From CAYPGT01 sp964512985 (GTDB taxonomy: Bacteria > Cyanobacteriota > Vampirovibrionia > LMEP-6097): a stretch of DNA of 64,000 nt. The position numbers were made by a program, and so were the translations under genes. The stretch spans positions 1 through 64,000 of the forward strand of contig CAZELI010000003.1 of assembly GCA_964512985.1 (NCBI GenBank), written 5' to 3'. This document shows positions 8,386 through 16,544 of the stretch, one piece after another. The notes below the pieces were generated by a model, which ran no database searches, was not told the origin of the DNA, and saw only the letters and a program-made list of their open reading frames with translations. Each line of letters starts with the position of its first letter. The stretch's first letter is position 1.

Positions 8386-9108
8386 CTAGGCACTTGCCCC
8401 AGAGTGTAATGCTGATATCTGGTCTTTTGCTTTGGCTAATTGAGATTTAAGGCCGTCTTTTTCATCTTTAGATCCGCCACCGAAGCGATCATTGATCTGG
8501 TTCTCTAAAATAAATACTTGGTCATAAAGATCTGCAAGTTTACCCTTAGTTTCGGCTTGAGCTGGACCGGCTTTGAGTTCTCCATCCCAGAATTTCTTTT
8601 CAGTACCCCAGAACTCCATCGCTTCACGACCAGTTTTCACTTGATGTTTAAATTGTTCTTTGAGTAGTCCACTATGTTTATCATCGCTTGCCATTTCTTG
8701 TTTCACTTCTGGGGCAATGCTTGTTAAAACATTTTCATAAGCACTTTGATTCTTTTCAGCGTAATCTTGATATTCAACTACTGTGGCTAAGAGTTGATAC
8801 GACTCAGCTTCTGAGCGTGATGCGGTGATCTGTTGTTTTAAACCAGTGGTGACTGTATTAAGAGCATTAATTTGCTGTTTAGTAATACCTTCAGCTGCAA
8901 GGAAAGATTCGTCTCCAGATTGATAACTTGCAAGTAACCCTTCATTCTTAGATAAGCTAGCTTCTTGTGCAGGAATCTCTTTCTCTAAGTTTTTAAGTTT
9001 ATCTCTTACGGCAGCAAGTTCACCAGAACTAACCGCAGCACTCGCTTGCTGGGGCCGAGAACTATTGCTCGTTATCTGCGTTTTCTCATTAATATTATTA
9101 GTTTGCAT
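8386..9108 (-). CDS. FW-module coiled-coil protein, fourth paralogue
   Basis: Unknown function, 240 residues. A polar Asn/Thr/Ser N-terminus (MQTNNINEKTQ) precedes a long coiled coil (about 30-140). The FW module follows: MEFWGTEKKFWDGELKAG, then a heptad region, ending ISALHSGASA. The Leu-His-Ser-Gly ending matches LHTGI, LHSGV and LHTEI in the three paralogues at 1.7-6.4 kb. The gene is divergent from the FliI-type ATPase, with 70 bp between the two starts, so the two may share a control region. This proximity, with the disordered N-terminus, is the main hint that the family may be exported; it is not proof. Confidence 0.75.
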   Translation of the reverse strand: MQTNNINEKTQITSNSSRPQQASAAVSSGELAAVRDKLKNLEKEIPAQEASLSKNEGLLASYQSGDESFLAAEGITKQQINALNTVTTGLKQQITASRSEAESYQLLATVVEYQDYAEKNQSAYENVLTSIAPEVKQEMASDDKHSGLLKEQFKHQVKTGREAMEFWGTEKKFWDGELKAGPAQAETKGKLADLYDQVFILENQINDRFGGGSKDEKDGLKSQLAKAKDQISALHSGASA

Positions 9109-9165
9109 GTTCTGATTTATTAAAGCTAGGGAGGGTTAAGGTTGGGTTAAAAAGCTTAGAATGGG

Positions 9166-9171
9166 TATATT
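9166..9171 (+). promoter_or_regulatory. -10 box of the FliI-type ATPase gene, leaderless
   Basis: TATATT preceded by GGG ends 7 nt before the GTG start. An in-frame stop at 9173-9175 rules out any upstream extension, so the GTG at 9179 is the first possible start and would lie at or next to the mRNA 5' end. Confidence 0.45.
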
Positions 9172-9178
9172 GTAAACA

Positions 9179-10513
9179 GTGAACACAGATTCTATTAAAG
9201 CAGAATTGAAAGCGATTACTGATAAATGCCATAAGGCTCTAGAGAATCTAGAGACCAAACAATGGTACGGCTATGTCAGTAAGGTAGTAGGTTTATTACT
9301 CGAAGCGCAACTTCCTGGTTCTAAAGTAGGAGAACTTTGTCGTATCGTTACCAACGAGAACGGTGAGAAGCTTGCAGAAGTGGTTGGCTTTAAGGGACAA
9401 ATGGGGCAACTACTATTACTAGAAGATGGTAAAGGTGTAAGTCAAGGTTGTCGGGTGTATCCTACTGGTAAGACTCTACAGATTGGTCTTTGTGACGCTC
9501 TACTAGGGAGGGTTATAGACCCCCTTGGTGAACCGATGGATCATAGGCCTAAACCTGTTTATGATGAGTTTAGAGATATAGAACAGCCAGCGCCAGATTC
9601 TTTTGGTAGACCAAGGATTAAGGAGATCTTCTCCTGTGGAGTAAGGGCGATAGATTCTTGTCTGACATTAGGATTAGGGCAGCGTATTGGAGTCTTCTCA
9701 GGGTCTGGTGTTGGTAAGAGTACCATGATGGGTATGATTGCTCGTTATTGCGAAGCAGATATCAACGTTATTGCGCTAGTAGGTGAGCGTGGTCGTGAGG
9801 TACAGGATTTTATCGAAGCGAGTCTTGGTGAAGAAGGTATGAAGCGCTCAGTGTGCGTGATTGCGACAGGCGATAAACCACCGATGATGCGTATGAAGTG
9901 TTTGCTAACTGCGACTACTATTGCAGAATATTTTAGAGATAAAGGTAAGAAGGTTATGCTTATGGCAGACAGCATGACACGTATGGCAATGGCAGCGCGC
10001 GACGTAGGATTAGCTGTAGGAGAGCCTCCTACGATGAAGGGTTATACTCCTAGTGTGTTCTCGTTGATTCCTAGAACTCTAGAACGTGCGGGTAAATCTG
10101 AACACGGTTCTATCACTGCGATTTATACAGTTCTAGTAGAAGGTGATGATATGAATGAGCCTATCGCTGATACAGTGCGTGGTGTACTAGATGGGCACAT
10201 TATTCTTTCTAGGAAGATTGCTATCAGAAATCATTTCCCTTCTATAGATGTGCTTGCAAGTGTTAGTCGTTTATTTACTGATATCACAAGCGAGGAGCAG
10301 CAAGCTTTAGCTGGTAAATTACGAAACCTACTTGCAGTCTATGCTGAGAACGAGGATCTGATTAATATTGGTGCTTATGAGAGAGGTTCTAATCCACTGA
10401 TCGACCAGGCTATAGAGCTTAAGCCTAAAATAGATGCGTTCTTACAGCAAAAGATTTATGAACAGAATGATTACAATATGACCATGCAGAAATTGAAAGC
10501 GATTTTTCAGTAA
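9179..10513 (+). CDS. fliI: FliI/SctN-type secretion ATPase
   Basis: This is the hexameric ATPase that energises flagellar or type III secretion export at the inner face of the membrane. The 444-residue frame has an F1-beta-like fold with Walker A GVFSGSGVGKST, the GERGREV segment and a DSMTRMAMAARDVGLAVGEP block. The C-terminal ENEDLINIGAYERGSNP matches flagellar FliI better than injectisome SctN. The start is GTG, constrained by an in-frame stop 4 bp upstream. No other flagellar or injectisome gene is in the window. A divergent FW-module gene lies 70 bp away and the sugar transferase gene follows 18 bp later. The family is certain; the flagellar versus injectisome choice is a judgement. Confidence 0.9.
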   Translation: MNTDSIKAELKAITDKCHKALENLETKQWYGYVSKVVGLLLEAQLPGSKVGELCRIVTNENGEKLAEVVGFKGQMGQLLLLEDGKGVSQGCRVYPTGKTLQIGLCDALLGRVIDPLGEPMDHRPKPVYDEFRDIEQPAPDSFGRPRIKEIFSCGVRAIDSCLTLGLGQRIGVFSGSGVGKSTMMGMIARYCEADINVIALVGERGREVQDFIEASLGEEGMKRSVCVIATGDKPPMMRMKCLLTATTIAEYFRDKGKKVMLMADSMTRMAMAARDVGLAVGEPPTMKGYTPSVFSLIPRTLERAGKSEHGSITAIYTVLVEGDDMNEPIADTVRGVLDGHIILSRKIAIRNHFPSIDVLASVSRLFTDITSEEQQALAGKLRNLLAVYAENEDLINIGAYERGSNPLIDQAIELKPKIDAFLQQKIYEQNDYNMTMQKLKAIFQ

Positions 10514-10519
10514 ACATAT

Positions 10520-10525
10520 TATAAT
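10520..10525 (+). promoter_or_regulatory. -10 box of the sugar transferase gene, leaderless
   Basis: TATAAT ends 6 nt before the ATG at 10532 in the 18-bp gap after the ATPase gene, so the downstream pair may have its own leaderless promoter. Confidence 0.45.
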
Positions 10526-10531
10526 CAAGTA

Positions 10532-11134
10532 ATGCTCTCTCAAGTTAATTTAGTTCTAAAGCGATTAATGGATTTGCTTATAGCCTTGACTGCTCTTTGT
10601 ATCATTGCTCCATTTTGGTTGATTATTGCCATCCTCATTAAATGTGATTCTAGTGGTCCTGTTTTCTATATTCATACTAGAGTCGGTAGAGATGGACGTG
10701 AGTTTAGATGTTTTAAATTTAGGACTATGCGCGCAGATGCTGATCCTAACAAGCTTGCAGGATCACATGATGACGATCGTATTACGGGCATTGGTAATAT
10801 TCTGCGCAAAACCAGTCTAGATGAGACTCCTCAGCTCATTAATGTATTGCTTGGAGATATGAGCATAGTTGGTCCTAGACCAGCTCTGCCAGTGCAAGTG
10901 AAGCATTTCTCGCAGGCTGATGCTTGGAAGCTTAAGGTTAAGCCGGGGCTCACAGGTTGGACGCAAGTGAATGGACGTAATTCCATACCTTATGAAAAGC
11001 GTATGGAGCTTGATTGCTGGTATGCCAAGCATCATAATGTACTTTTAGACATATGGATTATTCTGAAAACTTTTAAAGTACTAATACTTGGAGATGGAGT
11101 GTATGACGCACAGTCAACGTCACCTGTAGAATAA
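10532..11134 (+). CDS. Undecaprenyl-phosphate sugar phosphotransferase, small monotopic type
   Basis: The bacterial sugar transferase family (PglC/WcaJ catalytic domain) moves a sugar-1-phosphate from a nucleotide sugar onto undecaprenyl phosphate at the inner membrane. This starts exopolysaccharide, O-antigen or glycan synthesis. The 200-residue protein is the minimal form: one N-terminal hydrophobic re-entrant helix (about 12-34), then FKFRTM, the DETPQLINVLLGDMSIVGPRP block and a KPGLTGWTQVNGRN segment. The stop codon overlaps the lgt start by one base (TAATG), implying translational coupling. The sugar specificity cannot be read from sequence. Confidence 0.9.
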   Translation: MLSQVNLVLKRLMDLLIALTALCIIAPFWLIIAILIKCDSSGPVFYIHTRVGRDGREFRCFKFRTMRADADPNKLAGSHDDDRITGIGNILRKTSLDETPQLINVLLGDMSIVGPRPALPVQVKHFSQADAWKLKVKPGLTGWTQVNGRNSIPYEKRMELDCWYAKHHNVLLDIWIILKTFKVLILGDGVYDAQSTSPVE

Positions 11135-11877
11135 TGATTTTTCAGTCACCAGGACCTATATTCTTAGAACTCGGACCTATAATGCTCAGGTGGTATGGTT
11201 TGCTTTATGCTGTGGCTTTTATAGTGTCACTAACTATTGCTGAGAAATATTTATGCCCCAAGAATATTTCTAAAGATGAACTAAGTAACTTTGCAGTTAT
11301 TGCACTTGTCTCAGGGATAGTCGGAGCGAGGCTTTGGTATGTTTTACTAAACTATGAATACTTCATTCACAATCCATTAGAGATCCCGCAGATATGGCAA
11401 GGTGGGCAAAGTATTCAAGGGGGTATGCTTGGAGTTTGGCTTGGTACTTGGCTCTTAGACAGGAAAGACTATCTAACTAAACTTGCCATCATCATCACTG
11501 TAATGCCACTTGCTCAAGCTATTGGACGTTGGGGTAATTTCTTTAATGAGGAGGCTTATGGTTCAGTCACTGAGCTACCTTGGAAGCTTTATATCTCACA
11601 CACTGGAACTTTCCATCATCCAACATTTTTTTACGAATCTATTTGGAATCTTCTGGTTTTTGTGGTGCTATTTAAGCTCTATAAAAAATACTCAGCTTTA
11701 AAACTTATTGGTTTATATCTCTTTCTTTATTCACTAGGTAGGTTTTTCCTTGAGATGCTTAGAACCGATAGCCTGATGATCATGGGCTATCCAGCAGCAA
11801 GCTTGCTAAGTGTAGTTGGGATGGGGGTTGGTATTAGTTTAATATTAGTAAAACCTACGACTCAGTCGTCATCCTGA
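11134..11877 (+). CDS. lgt: Prolipoprotein diacylglyceryl transferase
   Basis: Lgt attaches diacylglycerol to the lipobox cysteine of prolipoproteins in the inner membrane. The protein has 247 residues and about seven TM segments. It carries the family signature around GRWGNFFNEEAYG and an early RWYGL motif. It overlaps the sugar transferase by 1 nt. The last six residues (TTQSSS) and the stop codon are encoded by the outer arm and flank of the palindromic element at 11867-11973, so the native C-terminus was probably altered by its insertion. Confidence 0.95.
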   Translation: MIFQSPGPIFLELGPIMLRWYGLLYAVAFIVSLTIAEKYLCPKNISKDELSNFAVIALVSGIVGARLWYVLLNYEYFIHNPLEIPQIWQGGQSIQGGMLGVWLGTWLLDRKDYLTKLAIIITVMPLAQAIGRWGNFFNEEAYGSVTELPWKLYISHTGTFHHPTFFYESIWNLLVFVVLFKLYKKYSALKLIGLYLFLYSLGRFFLEMLRTDSLMIMGYPAASLLSVVGMGVGISLILVKPTTQSSS

Positions 11878-11973
11878 GACCGCGAAGCGGTCGTAAGGAT
11901 CCACTACTACGAAGAGACCATTAATAAGAGTGGATCCTTACGTCGCAACCTACGGTTGCTCCTCAGGATGACG
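11867..11973. repeat. Palindromic element, family with CGTCATCCTGAG ends
   Basis: The outer arms CGTCATCCTGAG (11867-11878) and CTCAGGATGACG (11962-11973) are perfect inverted repeats. The inner arms CGTAAGGATCCACT (11892-11905) and AGTGGATCCTTACG (11929-11942) are also perfect. The element encodes the lgt stop codon and lies 31 bp from the end of the convergent regulator gene. A half copy with the same two left-arm blocks lies in frame inside the gene at 29017-29811. Confidence 0.85.
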
Positions 11974-12004
11974 ATATTTAGAATCTTTAAGTTTGCGTTG
12001 AAGT

Positions 12005-12727
12005 TTACTTGTCGAACATTTTAAGCATATACCCCTCTCCACGTTTAGTATGGATCAGCTTGCCTAATTGTTTTTCTTTAAGTTTAGATCTTAGATATCT
12101 AATATAAACTTCGATAACATTACTTTCACCAATAAAATCATAGCCCCAAACTTTATTGAATAAAAATTCTCTCGTGAGATATTTCTCTGGATACATCATG
12201 AATACACGAAGCAGCGAGAACTCTTTGCTTCTAAGTTCTAGTTCGTCATTGCCGCGTTTGGCGAGTCTGTTAAACTGATCCAGCCACAGGTCCTTGTATT
12301 GTAGTGTACCTGCTCCGTTAGTAGGCTTGCGGCGTAGTACAGCTCTGATGCGCGCTAGCAACTCTTCTGTAGCAAATGGTTTCACCAAATAGTCATCGGC
12401 ACCGCGATCCAGACCTTTCACCTTATCTTCGATACTGTCCTTCGCTGTAATCATAATGATGGGCACATTGTCGGCATCATCTCTAACCAGTTTGCAAACC
12501 TCTTCTCCAGAGAGATTTGGTAACATACAATCAAGTAAAACTAAATCAGGCTCATTATCGCGAATAGCTTTAAGACCCTCTACTCCATCAGTAGCAGTTA
12601 AAACCTCATAGCCTTCATATTTAAGTTCAAGCTCAATAAGTCTTGTTATTTGTGCTTCATCTTCTATTATTAATACAGTGGTGTCTTTATTATCTTTTTT
12701 TTCTAATGCTATTTCTGTTAGGTTCAT
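12005..12727 (-). CDS. OmpR/PhoB-family response regulator
   Basis: This is a DNA-binding transcriptional regulator with an N-terminal receiver and a C-terminal winged helix. The receiver has the acidic pair (IEDEA), the phospho-acceptor Asp in LLDCMLPNLSG, a Thr in ITAKDS and the Lys in LVKPF. The winged helix has LRSKEFSLLRVFM and ends in RGEGYML. It resembles cyanobacterial RpaA/RpaB-type regulators. A TTG five codons upstream is possible, but I prefer the ATG at 12727. No histidine kinase is adjacent, so the partner is elsewhere. A perfect 16-bp palindrome lies just upstream (12747-12762). Confidence 0.88.
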   Translation of the reverse strand: MNLTEIALEKKDNKDTTVLIIEDEAQITRLIELELKYEGYEVLTATDGVEGLKAIRDNEPDLVLLDCMLPNLSGEEVCKLVRDDADNVPIIMITAKDSIEDKVKGLDRGADDYLVKPFATEELLARIRAVLRRKPTNGAGTLQYKDLWLDQFNRLAKRGNDELELRSKEFSLLRVFMMYPEKYLTREFLFNKVWGYDFIGESNVIEVYIRYLRSKLKEKQLGKLIHTKRGEGYMLKMFDK

Positions 12728-12746
12728 ATAATTTTTCAACAATCCA

Positions 12747-12762
12747 GATATATTAATATATC
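12747..12762. promoter_or_regulatory. 16-bp perfect palindrome in front of the response regulator
   Basis: GATATATTAATATATC reads the same on both strands and lies 20-35 bp upstream of the regulator's ATG. Its position would suit an autoregulatory operator overlapping the promoter, although OmpR-family sites are usually direct repeats. Confidence 0.35.
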
Positions 12763-12880
12763 AAATCCCAAAGATATATTTCAGTTTTAAAGATTAAGAT
12801 GGGGAATAAGTATAGCGAAGTTAGATAATAGACGGGTTTGCCTAGTTCTGTTATTGGGTATAAATTTAGTCCGAATCTTC

Positions 12881-13558
12881 ATGAAGAGTAATATTAAAAG
12901 CACAGGAGAAAAACTACAAGACTTAGAAAAACTTGATTCTATTCAGGGTTTATACCAAGTGATTCAGAATAATCAGCCATGGAATGCAGAAAGTTTAACT
13001 GCTCTCAAATTAATTCAAGAAACCCTAAAAAAGAAAACGCAAGACTCTGATAGTCCTTTATCTAATGCTTCTTATAGTGCAATTCAATTATATCTCCAAG
13101 ATGGAAACTTAAAAATTCATACAGGGGCTAATATCGATCCTTCAAGTTATGAATTATTCAAATCGCCTAAACATCGTAATTGCGCAGAGAAGCAAGCGGC
13201 ACTTTCAGCAACTGTAAAAGATGATCTCACTAATGCGGCAATGCAAATAATGTTTCTTTATCGTAAACAAGAAGCTGGTAGGCAGTTTCTTGCAGAGAAA
13301 CTTTTACCTTGTAAGGATTGTTATGAAACTTACATTCAAGATTTAATTGATAATAACGGTCATTTGGTTCTAATTATTGATGACAATAAACCAAGAAAGT
13401 TTTTCAAGCACACTCATTTCGATAATAATATACAGAGCGTAGAAGTTGATGGTCAGATTATTAACTATAAGATTTTTAATGCTAAAGAGATGCTGCATTT
13501 GAACATCGAGAATGTTCTTGGTGGCAGGGTTTGCGCGGAAGGTCACTCACACACTTAA
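12881..13558 (+). CDS. Cytidine deaminase-fold protein, function unknown
   Basis: The 225-residue protein carries the zinc-dependent deaminase signature: CAE in NCAEKQAA (about residue 100) and, about 40 residues later, PCKDC in a PCxxC motif. In this superfamily the first Cys/His and the two PCxxC cysteines bind zinc, and the Glu is the proton shuttle. The flanking sequence is not that of housekeeping CDA (about 130 aa): there is an 80-residue helical N-terminal extension and a C-terminal tail with HTHFDNN. It could be a nucleoside or base deaminase, or a toxin-like deaminase. I start at MKSNIKS, since the nine residues before it look non-coding. It overlaps the convergent pyrE by 12 bp. Confidence 0.65.
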   Translation: MKSNIKSTGEKLQDLEKLDSIQGLYQVIQNNQPWNAESLTALKLIQETLKKKTQDSDSPLSNASYSAIQLYLQDGNLKIHTGANIDPSSYELFKSPKHRNCAEKQAALSATVKDDLTNAAMQIMFLYRKQEAGRQFLAEKLLPCKDCYETYIQDLIDNNGHLVLIIDDNKPRKFFKHTHFDNNIQSVEVDGQIINYKIFNAKEMLHLNIENVLGGRVCAEGHSHT

Positions 13559-14161
13559 CTGCCATTGTCTAAGCATTTCAATATCTTCAGCTTGAATATC
13601 ACCACGTTTCAATGCTACTTCAATTAGGGTCTCATAATTACTAAGCGTGTGATAAGCTATGCCTGCTTCTTTAAAGTTATTCTTAGCTTTTTGTAAATTA
13701 TAAGTGAATATTGCAACTAAACCTAAGACATCTAGTGAAGCGTCTTGTAATGCAGAAACGGCTTTCAGAGAGCTACCTCCAGTAGAGATCAGATCTTCTA
13801 CTATTAGTACTTTGGTTCCTGCCGCTAATTTGCCTTCTATGCGGTTTTCTCTACCGTGGCTCTTAGCGTCAGCTCTAACGTAAATCATTGGCAAATTAAG
13901 TTCATTAGCAATTAGACTTGCATGGGGTATTCCCGCTGTCGCGACCCCAGCAATAGCTTGAACATGAGGATATTCTTGCTTCACTAGTTCTATAAATGAA
14001 TCTCTGATTAGGTTACGTACTGCTGGATAAGAGAGTGTCATGCGATTATCACAATATATAGGCGACTTAATTCCAGATGCCCAAGTAAACATATTATTAG
14101 GCCTTAGAAATACAGCTCCAATTTCGAGCAGTTTATTAGCAATAGATTCTTCTCTAGTCAT
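13547..14161 (-). CDS. pyrE: Orotate phosphoribosyltransferase
   Basis: PyrE makes orotidine 5'-monophosphate from orotate and PRPP in de novo pyrimidine synthesis. The PRPP-binding motif VLIVEDLISTGGSS is intact, as are TWASGIKSPIYCDNR near the start and the Lys/His-containing ADAKSHGR loop. The frame is open 25 codons further upstream, but homologues start near MTREESIANKLLEIGA, so I chose 14161 (204 residues). The other pyrimidine genes here, pyrF and pyrD, are 5-8 kb away on the same strand, separated by envelope and peptidase genes. Confidence 0.95.
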   Translation of the reverse strand: MTREESIANKLLEIGAVFLRPNNMFTWASGIKSPIYCDNRMTLSYPAVRNLIRDSFIELVKQEYPHVQAIAGVATAGIPHASLIANELNLPMIYVRADAKSHGRENRIEGKLAAGTKVLIVEDLISTGGSSLKAVSALQDASLDVLGLVAIFTYNLQKAKNNFKEAGIAYHTLSNYETLIEVALKRGDIQAEDIEMLRQWQLSV

Positions 14162-14192
14162 AGTTTCCATCATGCAATGGTAGCATAAGCAT

Positions 14193-15797
14193 TTAATCAC
14201 CTTTAACTGCTCTAAACATCGCTTGCGGTAATTCATATTTATTTATAATTGCCTTGTTTTGTTTATTGCGTTTAAGAAGAATAATATTCCAATTATCTAC
14301 GAAAACAGGAGCCCAAGCAGGATCGGAGATACGTCTAATTAAGAAAGGTTGAGCGTGTTCCGTCATATCATGGCGCATAAAATAAATTACATTAAAGTTT
14401 ATTTGTGAATCTATCTCATGCCATTTAGTTTCTGATTCTTGCATTGGTTTATAGATTTCATTGAAGAACTTAGTGCTATATGCTTCAGGTCTATTATCCA
14501 CAAAAACTCTGCGAGCTGGGAATAAATGAAAAATTAAATAACCACCAATATCATAGTTATTAAAAATTGGACCTTGGATGTTGACGGCTCTAAAAAATTC
14601 AGCAGATTGATTTGATCTGGAGTCTATGCCTAGTTTTTTATAATTATCTAATTTGACGTGGCTAATATTAAAAAGTAGGGCTAGGTAGATTATCAATGCG
14701 ACATAGCAAACTCTCTCCCTGTGTTGGTTTTGAGCTTGATAAGATGCTAGAAGATTAAGCTGATAACAATTATAAGCTAATATCGGAATACTTGAAAGAA
14801 TAAATAGAGGAATGGTTCGAATGGTCTTGAAAGCAAGTAAAGCCAAAACAAAAGATATGATAATGAATGCCAGTTCAGATTTAATAAATTCCTTTAATCC
14901 AAGTACTGATTTGCGATAACGCATAACCCATACTAGGAGATTGATGAAGATTAATATATCAAAATAGTAATAAAGAAACTGATAAGGGAATCTTTTATGC
15001 ATAAACCAAATAGCTTGATTCTCAATTAAATCATAGGCATAATTATGAAAGATTTTTAGTGGTTCTAATAACCCCGTTAATCCAAAAGGATTAACAAGTG
15101 AAGCTAATAAAACTGCTATCACTATATAAAGATACTTTCTTGTTTGTATGTCCTTAAATATAGTCCCTGACTTGCTTGTAGACTCTAAGTAAAAAGCCCC
15201 TATCATAAAAACACCAATACTAAAAAATATATGTAAATTAATCCATAGCATTTGAGAAAGTGTTAACAGAGTTATAGCCCATTTGAAGCCAAGTTTTTTA
15301 CTCCTAAATAAAGTGAGAATATAAAACTCCAAACCCATTAACATATAGCTAAAGGATTCTGGTCTGACTTCATCTCGCCAAACTAAAATAGGCAGTGTCA
15401 AAACTAAAGCTAGTATAGCTAATTCAGTCCCAGCAAGCATTCTAGCTGCCAAGAAGAAAAATATTATTCCAATAATTATGACTGCGATATTAAGAACCGA
15501 GAGTCCTAAGAAATCGAAGCTCTTATAAGTTAAGTAATGAACTACCCCTGTAAGCCAATGATGATTAATTACAGGATAATCAGGTTCTGTATATGAATAA
15601 AAATTCTGATATAAGGGAGTTTGTGTTTTTAGATCGGCACCAGTTTGTAGAGCTTCTAAGATAATTCTGCCATTAGTTATATGTCTACCTAAGTCTGCTG
15701 TAGCTAGGCTAATACTTTCACTCAGTCCGCATATTAAATAAGTTAATGCTAGAGCTAGAACACTGATTTTCAGTATATTGTTAATCGAAAAAGTCAT
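14193..15797 (-). CDS. Polytopic membrane protein, GT-C glycosyltransferase-like
   Basis: The 534-residue protein has about ten TM segments. An acidic motif lies after the first one (ATADLGRHITNGR), in the position where GT-C enzymes carry a catalytic or metal-binding Asp on the first extracytoplasmic loop. A soluble C-terminal domain begins with IFNNYDIGGYLIFH and RRVFVDNRPEAY, a pattern I associate with uncharacterised membrane proteins of the PMT/ArnT-like superfamily. It lies 6 bp downstream of a GT2 polyprenyl-phosphate glycosyltransferase that could provide its lipid-linked sugar donor. The pair would then glycosylate proteins or lipids outside the membrane. The donor and acceptor are inference. 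Confidence 0.65.
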   Translation of the reverse strand: MTFSINNILKISVLALALTYLICGLSESISLATADLGRHITNGRIILEALQTGADLKTQTPLYQNFYSYTEPDYPVINHHWLTGVVHYLTYKSFDFLGLSVLNIAVIIIGIIFFFLAARMLAGTELAILALVLTLPILVWRDEVRPESFSYMLMGLEFYILTLFRSKKLGFKWAITLLTLSQMLWINLHIFFSIGVFMIGAFYLESTSKSGTIFKDIQTRKYLYIVIAVLLASLVNPFGLTGLLEPLKIFHNYAYDLIENQAIWFMHKRFPYQFLYYYFDILIFINLLVWVMRYRKSVLGLKEFIKSELAFIIISFVLALLAFKTIRTIPLFILSSIPILAYNCYQLNLLASYQAQNQHRERVCYVALIIYLALLFNISHVKLDNYKKLGIDSRSNQSAEFFRAVNIQGPIFNNYDIGGYLIFHLFPARRVFVDNRPEAYSTKFFNEIYKPMQESETKWHEIDSQINFNVIYFMRHDMTEHAQPFLIRRISDPAWAPVFVDNWNIILLKRNKQNKAIINKYELPQAMFRAVKGD

Positions 15798-15803
15798 GAT
15801 TGT

Positions 15804-16523
15804 TTAATCGTAGAGTCTATATTTTAATATATAAAATATAGCTTTGACACCATCTTTCCAGCTAATCTTCTTACCCTCTTCATAGCTGCGACCATAATAA
15901 GAGATAGGTACTTCAAAAAGTCTAAGGTTTTTTTTCTTGGCGATCTTAGCTGTGATCTCTGGTTCTATGCCGAAGTGAGTTTCTTTGAAATTTATACTCT
16001 GAATAATTTCAGTGCGAAATGCTTTATAACAAGTCTCCATATCAGTAAGATATATATCATTAACTATGTTAGATAAATAAGTAAGGAATTTATTAGCCCA
16101 ATAATGCCAGAAACCCATACTGCGTCTAGCTTTGCTCCCAGTGAAGCGTGAACCATAGACTACATCAGCGACTCCCTCTACTAAGGGCTTCATAAGTTCA
16201 TTGTATTCAGCTGGATCATATTCTAGATCAGCATCTTGGATTATCAAGAAATTTCCAGTAGCATTTTTGAATCCAGTTTGTAATGCAGCTCCCTTGCCAG
16301 AATTGTTTTCATGCTTATAAAACTTAATTTCTAAATTTTCAGATCCTGATTTATTAGCAATATAGTTTTCTATAATTTCTATACTTCTATCTTTAGATTT
16401 ATCATCTACCAGGATTATTTCTTTAGCTAAGTTGCCATAAAGTTTTACGGCCTCCACTTTCTCTAGAATCTTGAGTATAGTAGCTTCTTCGTTATATACA
16501 GGAATGATTATCGAGAGTTTCAC
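15804..16523 (-). CDS. Family 2 glycosyltransferase, polyprenyl-phosphate mannosyl/glucosyltransferase-like
   Basis: The GT-A fold protein has SIIIPVYNEE at the N-terminus, the VDDKSKDRS nucleotide-binding segment, NSGKGAALQTG and the metal-binding QDADLEYDP (DxD variant). This arrangement is typical of dolichol/undecaprenyl-phosphate hexose synthases. No C-terminal TM pair is present, so it is the soluble DPM1-like form. The first open codon is TTG at 16532. The GTG at 16523 aligns with the usual MKLSIIIPVYNEE start and is preferred. It is 6 bp upstream of the GT-C-like gene, consistent with one operon. Confidence 0.85.
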   Translation of the reverse strand: MKLSIIIPVYNEEATILKILEKVEAVKLYGNLAKEIILVDDKSKDRSIEIIENYIANKSGSENLEIKFYKHENNSGKGAALQTGFKNATGNFLIIQDADLEYDPAEYNELMKPLVEGVADVVYGSRFTGSKARRSMGFWHYWANKFLTYLSNIVNDIYLTDMETCYKAFRTEIIQSINFKETHFGIEPEITAKIAKKKNLRLFEVPISYYGRSYEEGKKISWKDGVKAIFYILKYRLYD

Positions 16524-16544
16524 TCGTAACAATATTCCCTATAT

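Noticed and set aside
9179..10513. ATP synthase beta subunit
   Set aside because: Walker A GSGVGKST, the DSMTRMAMAARDVGLAVGEP block and the INIGAYERGSNP ending are those of FliI-type ATPases, not AtpD.
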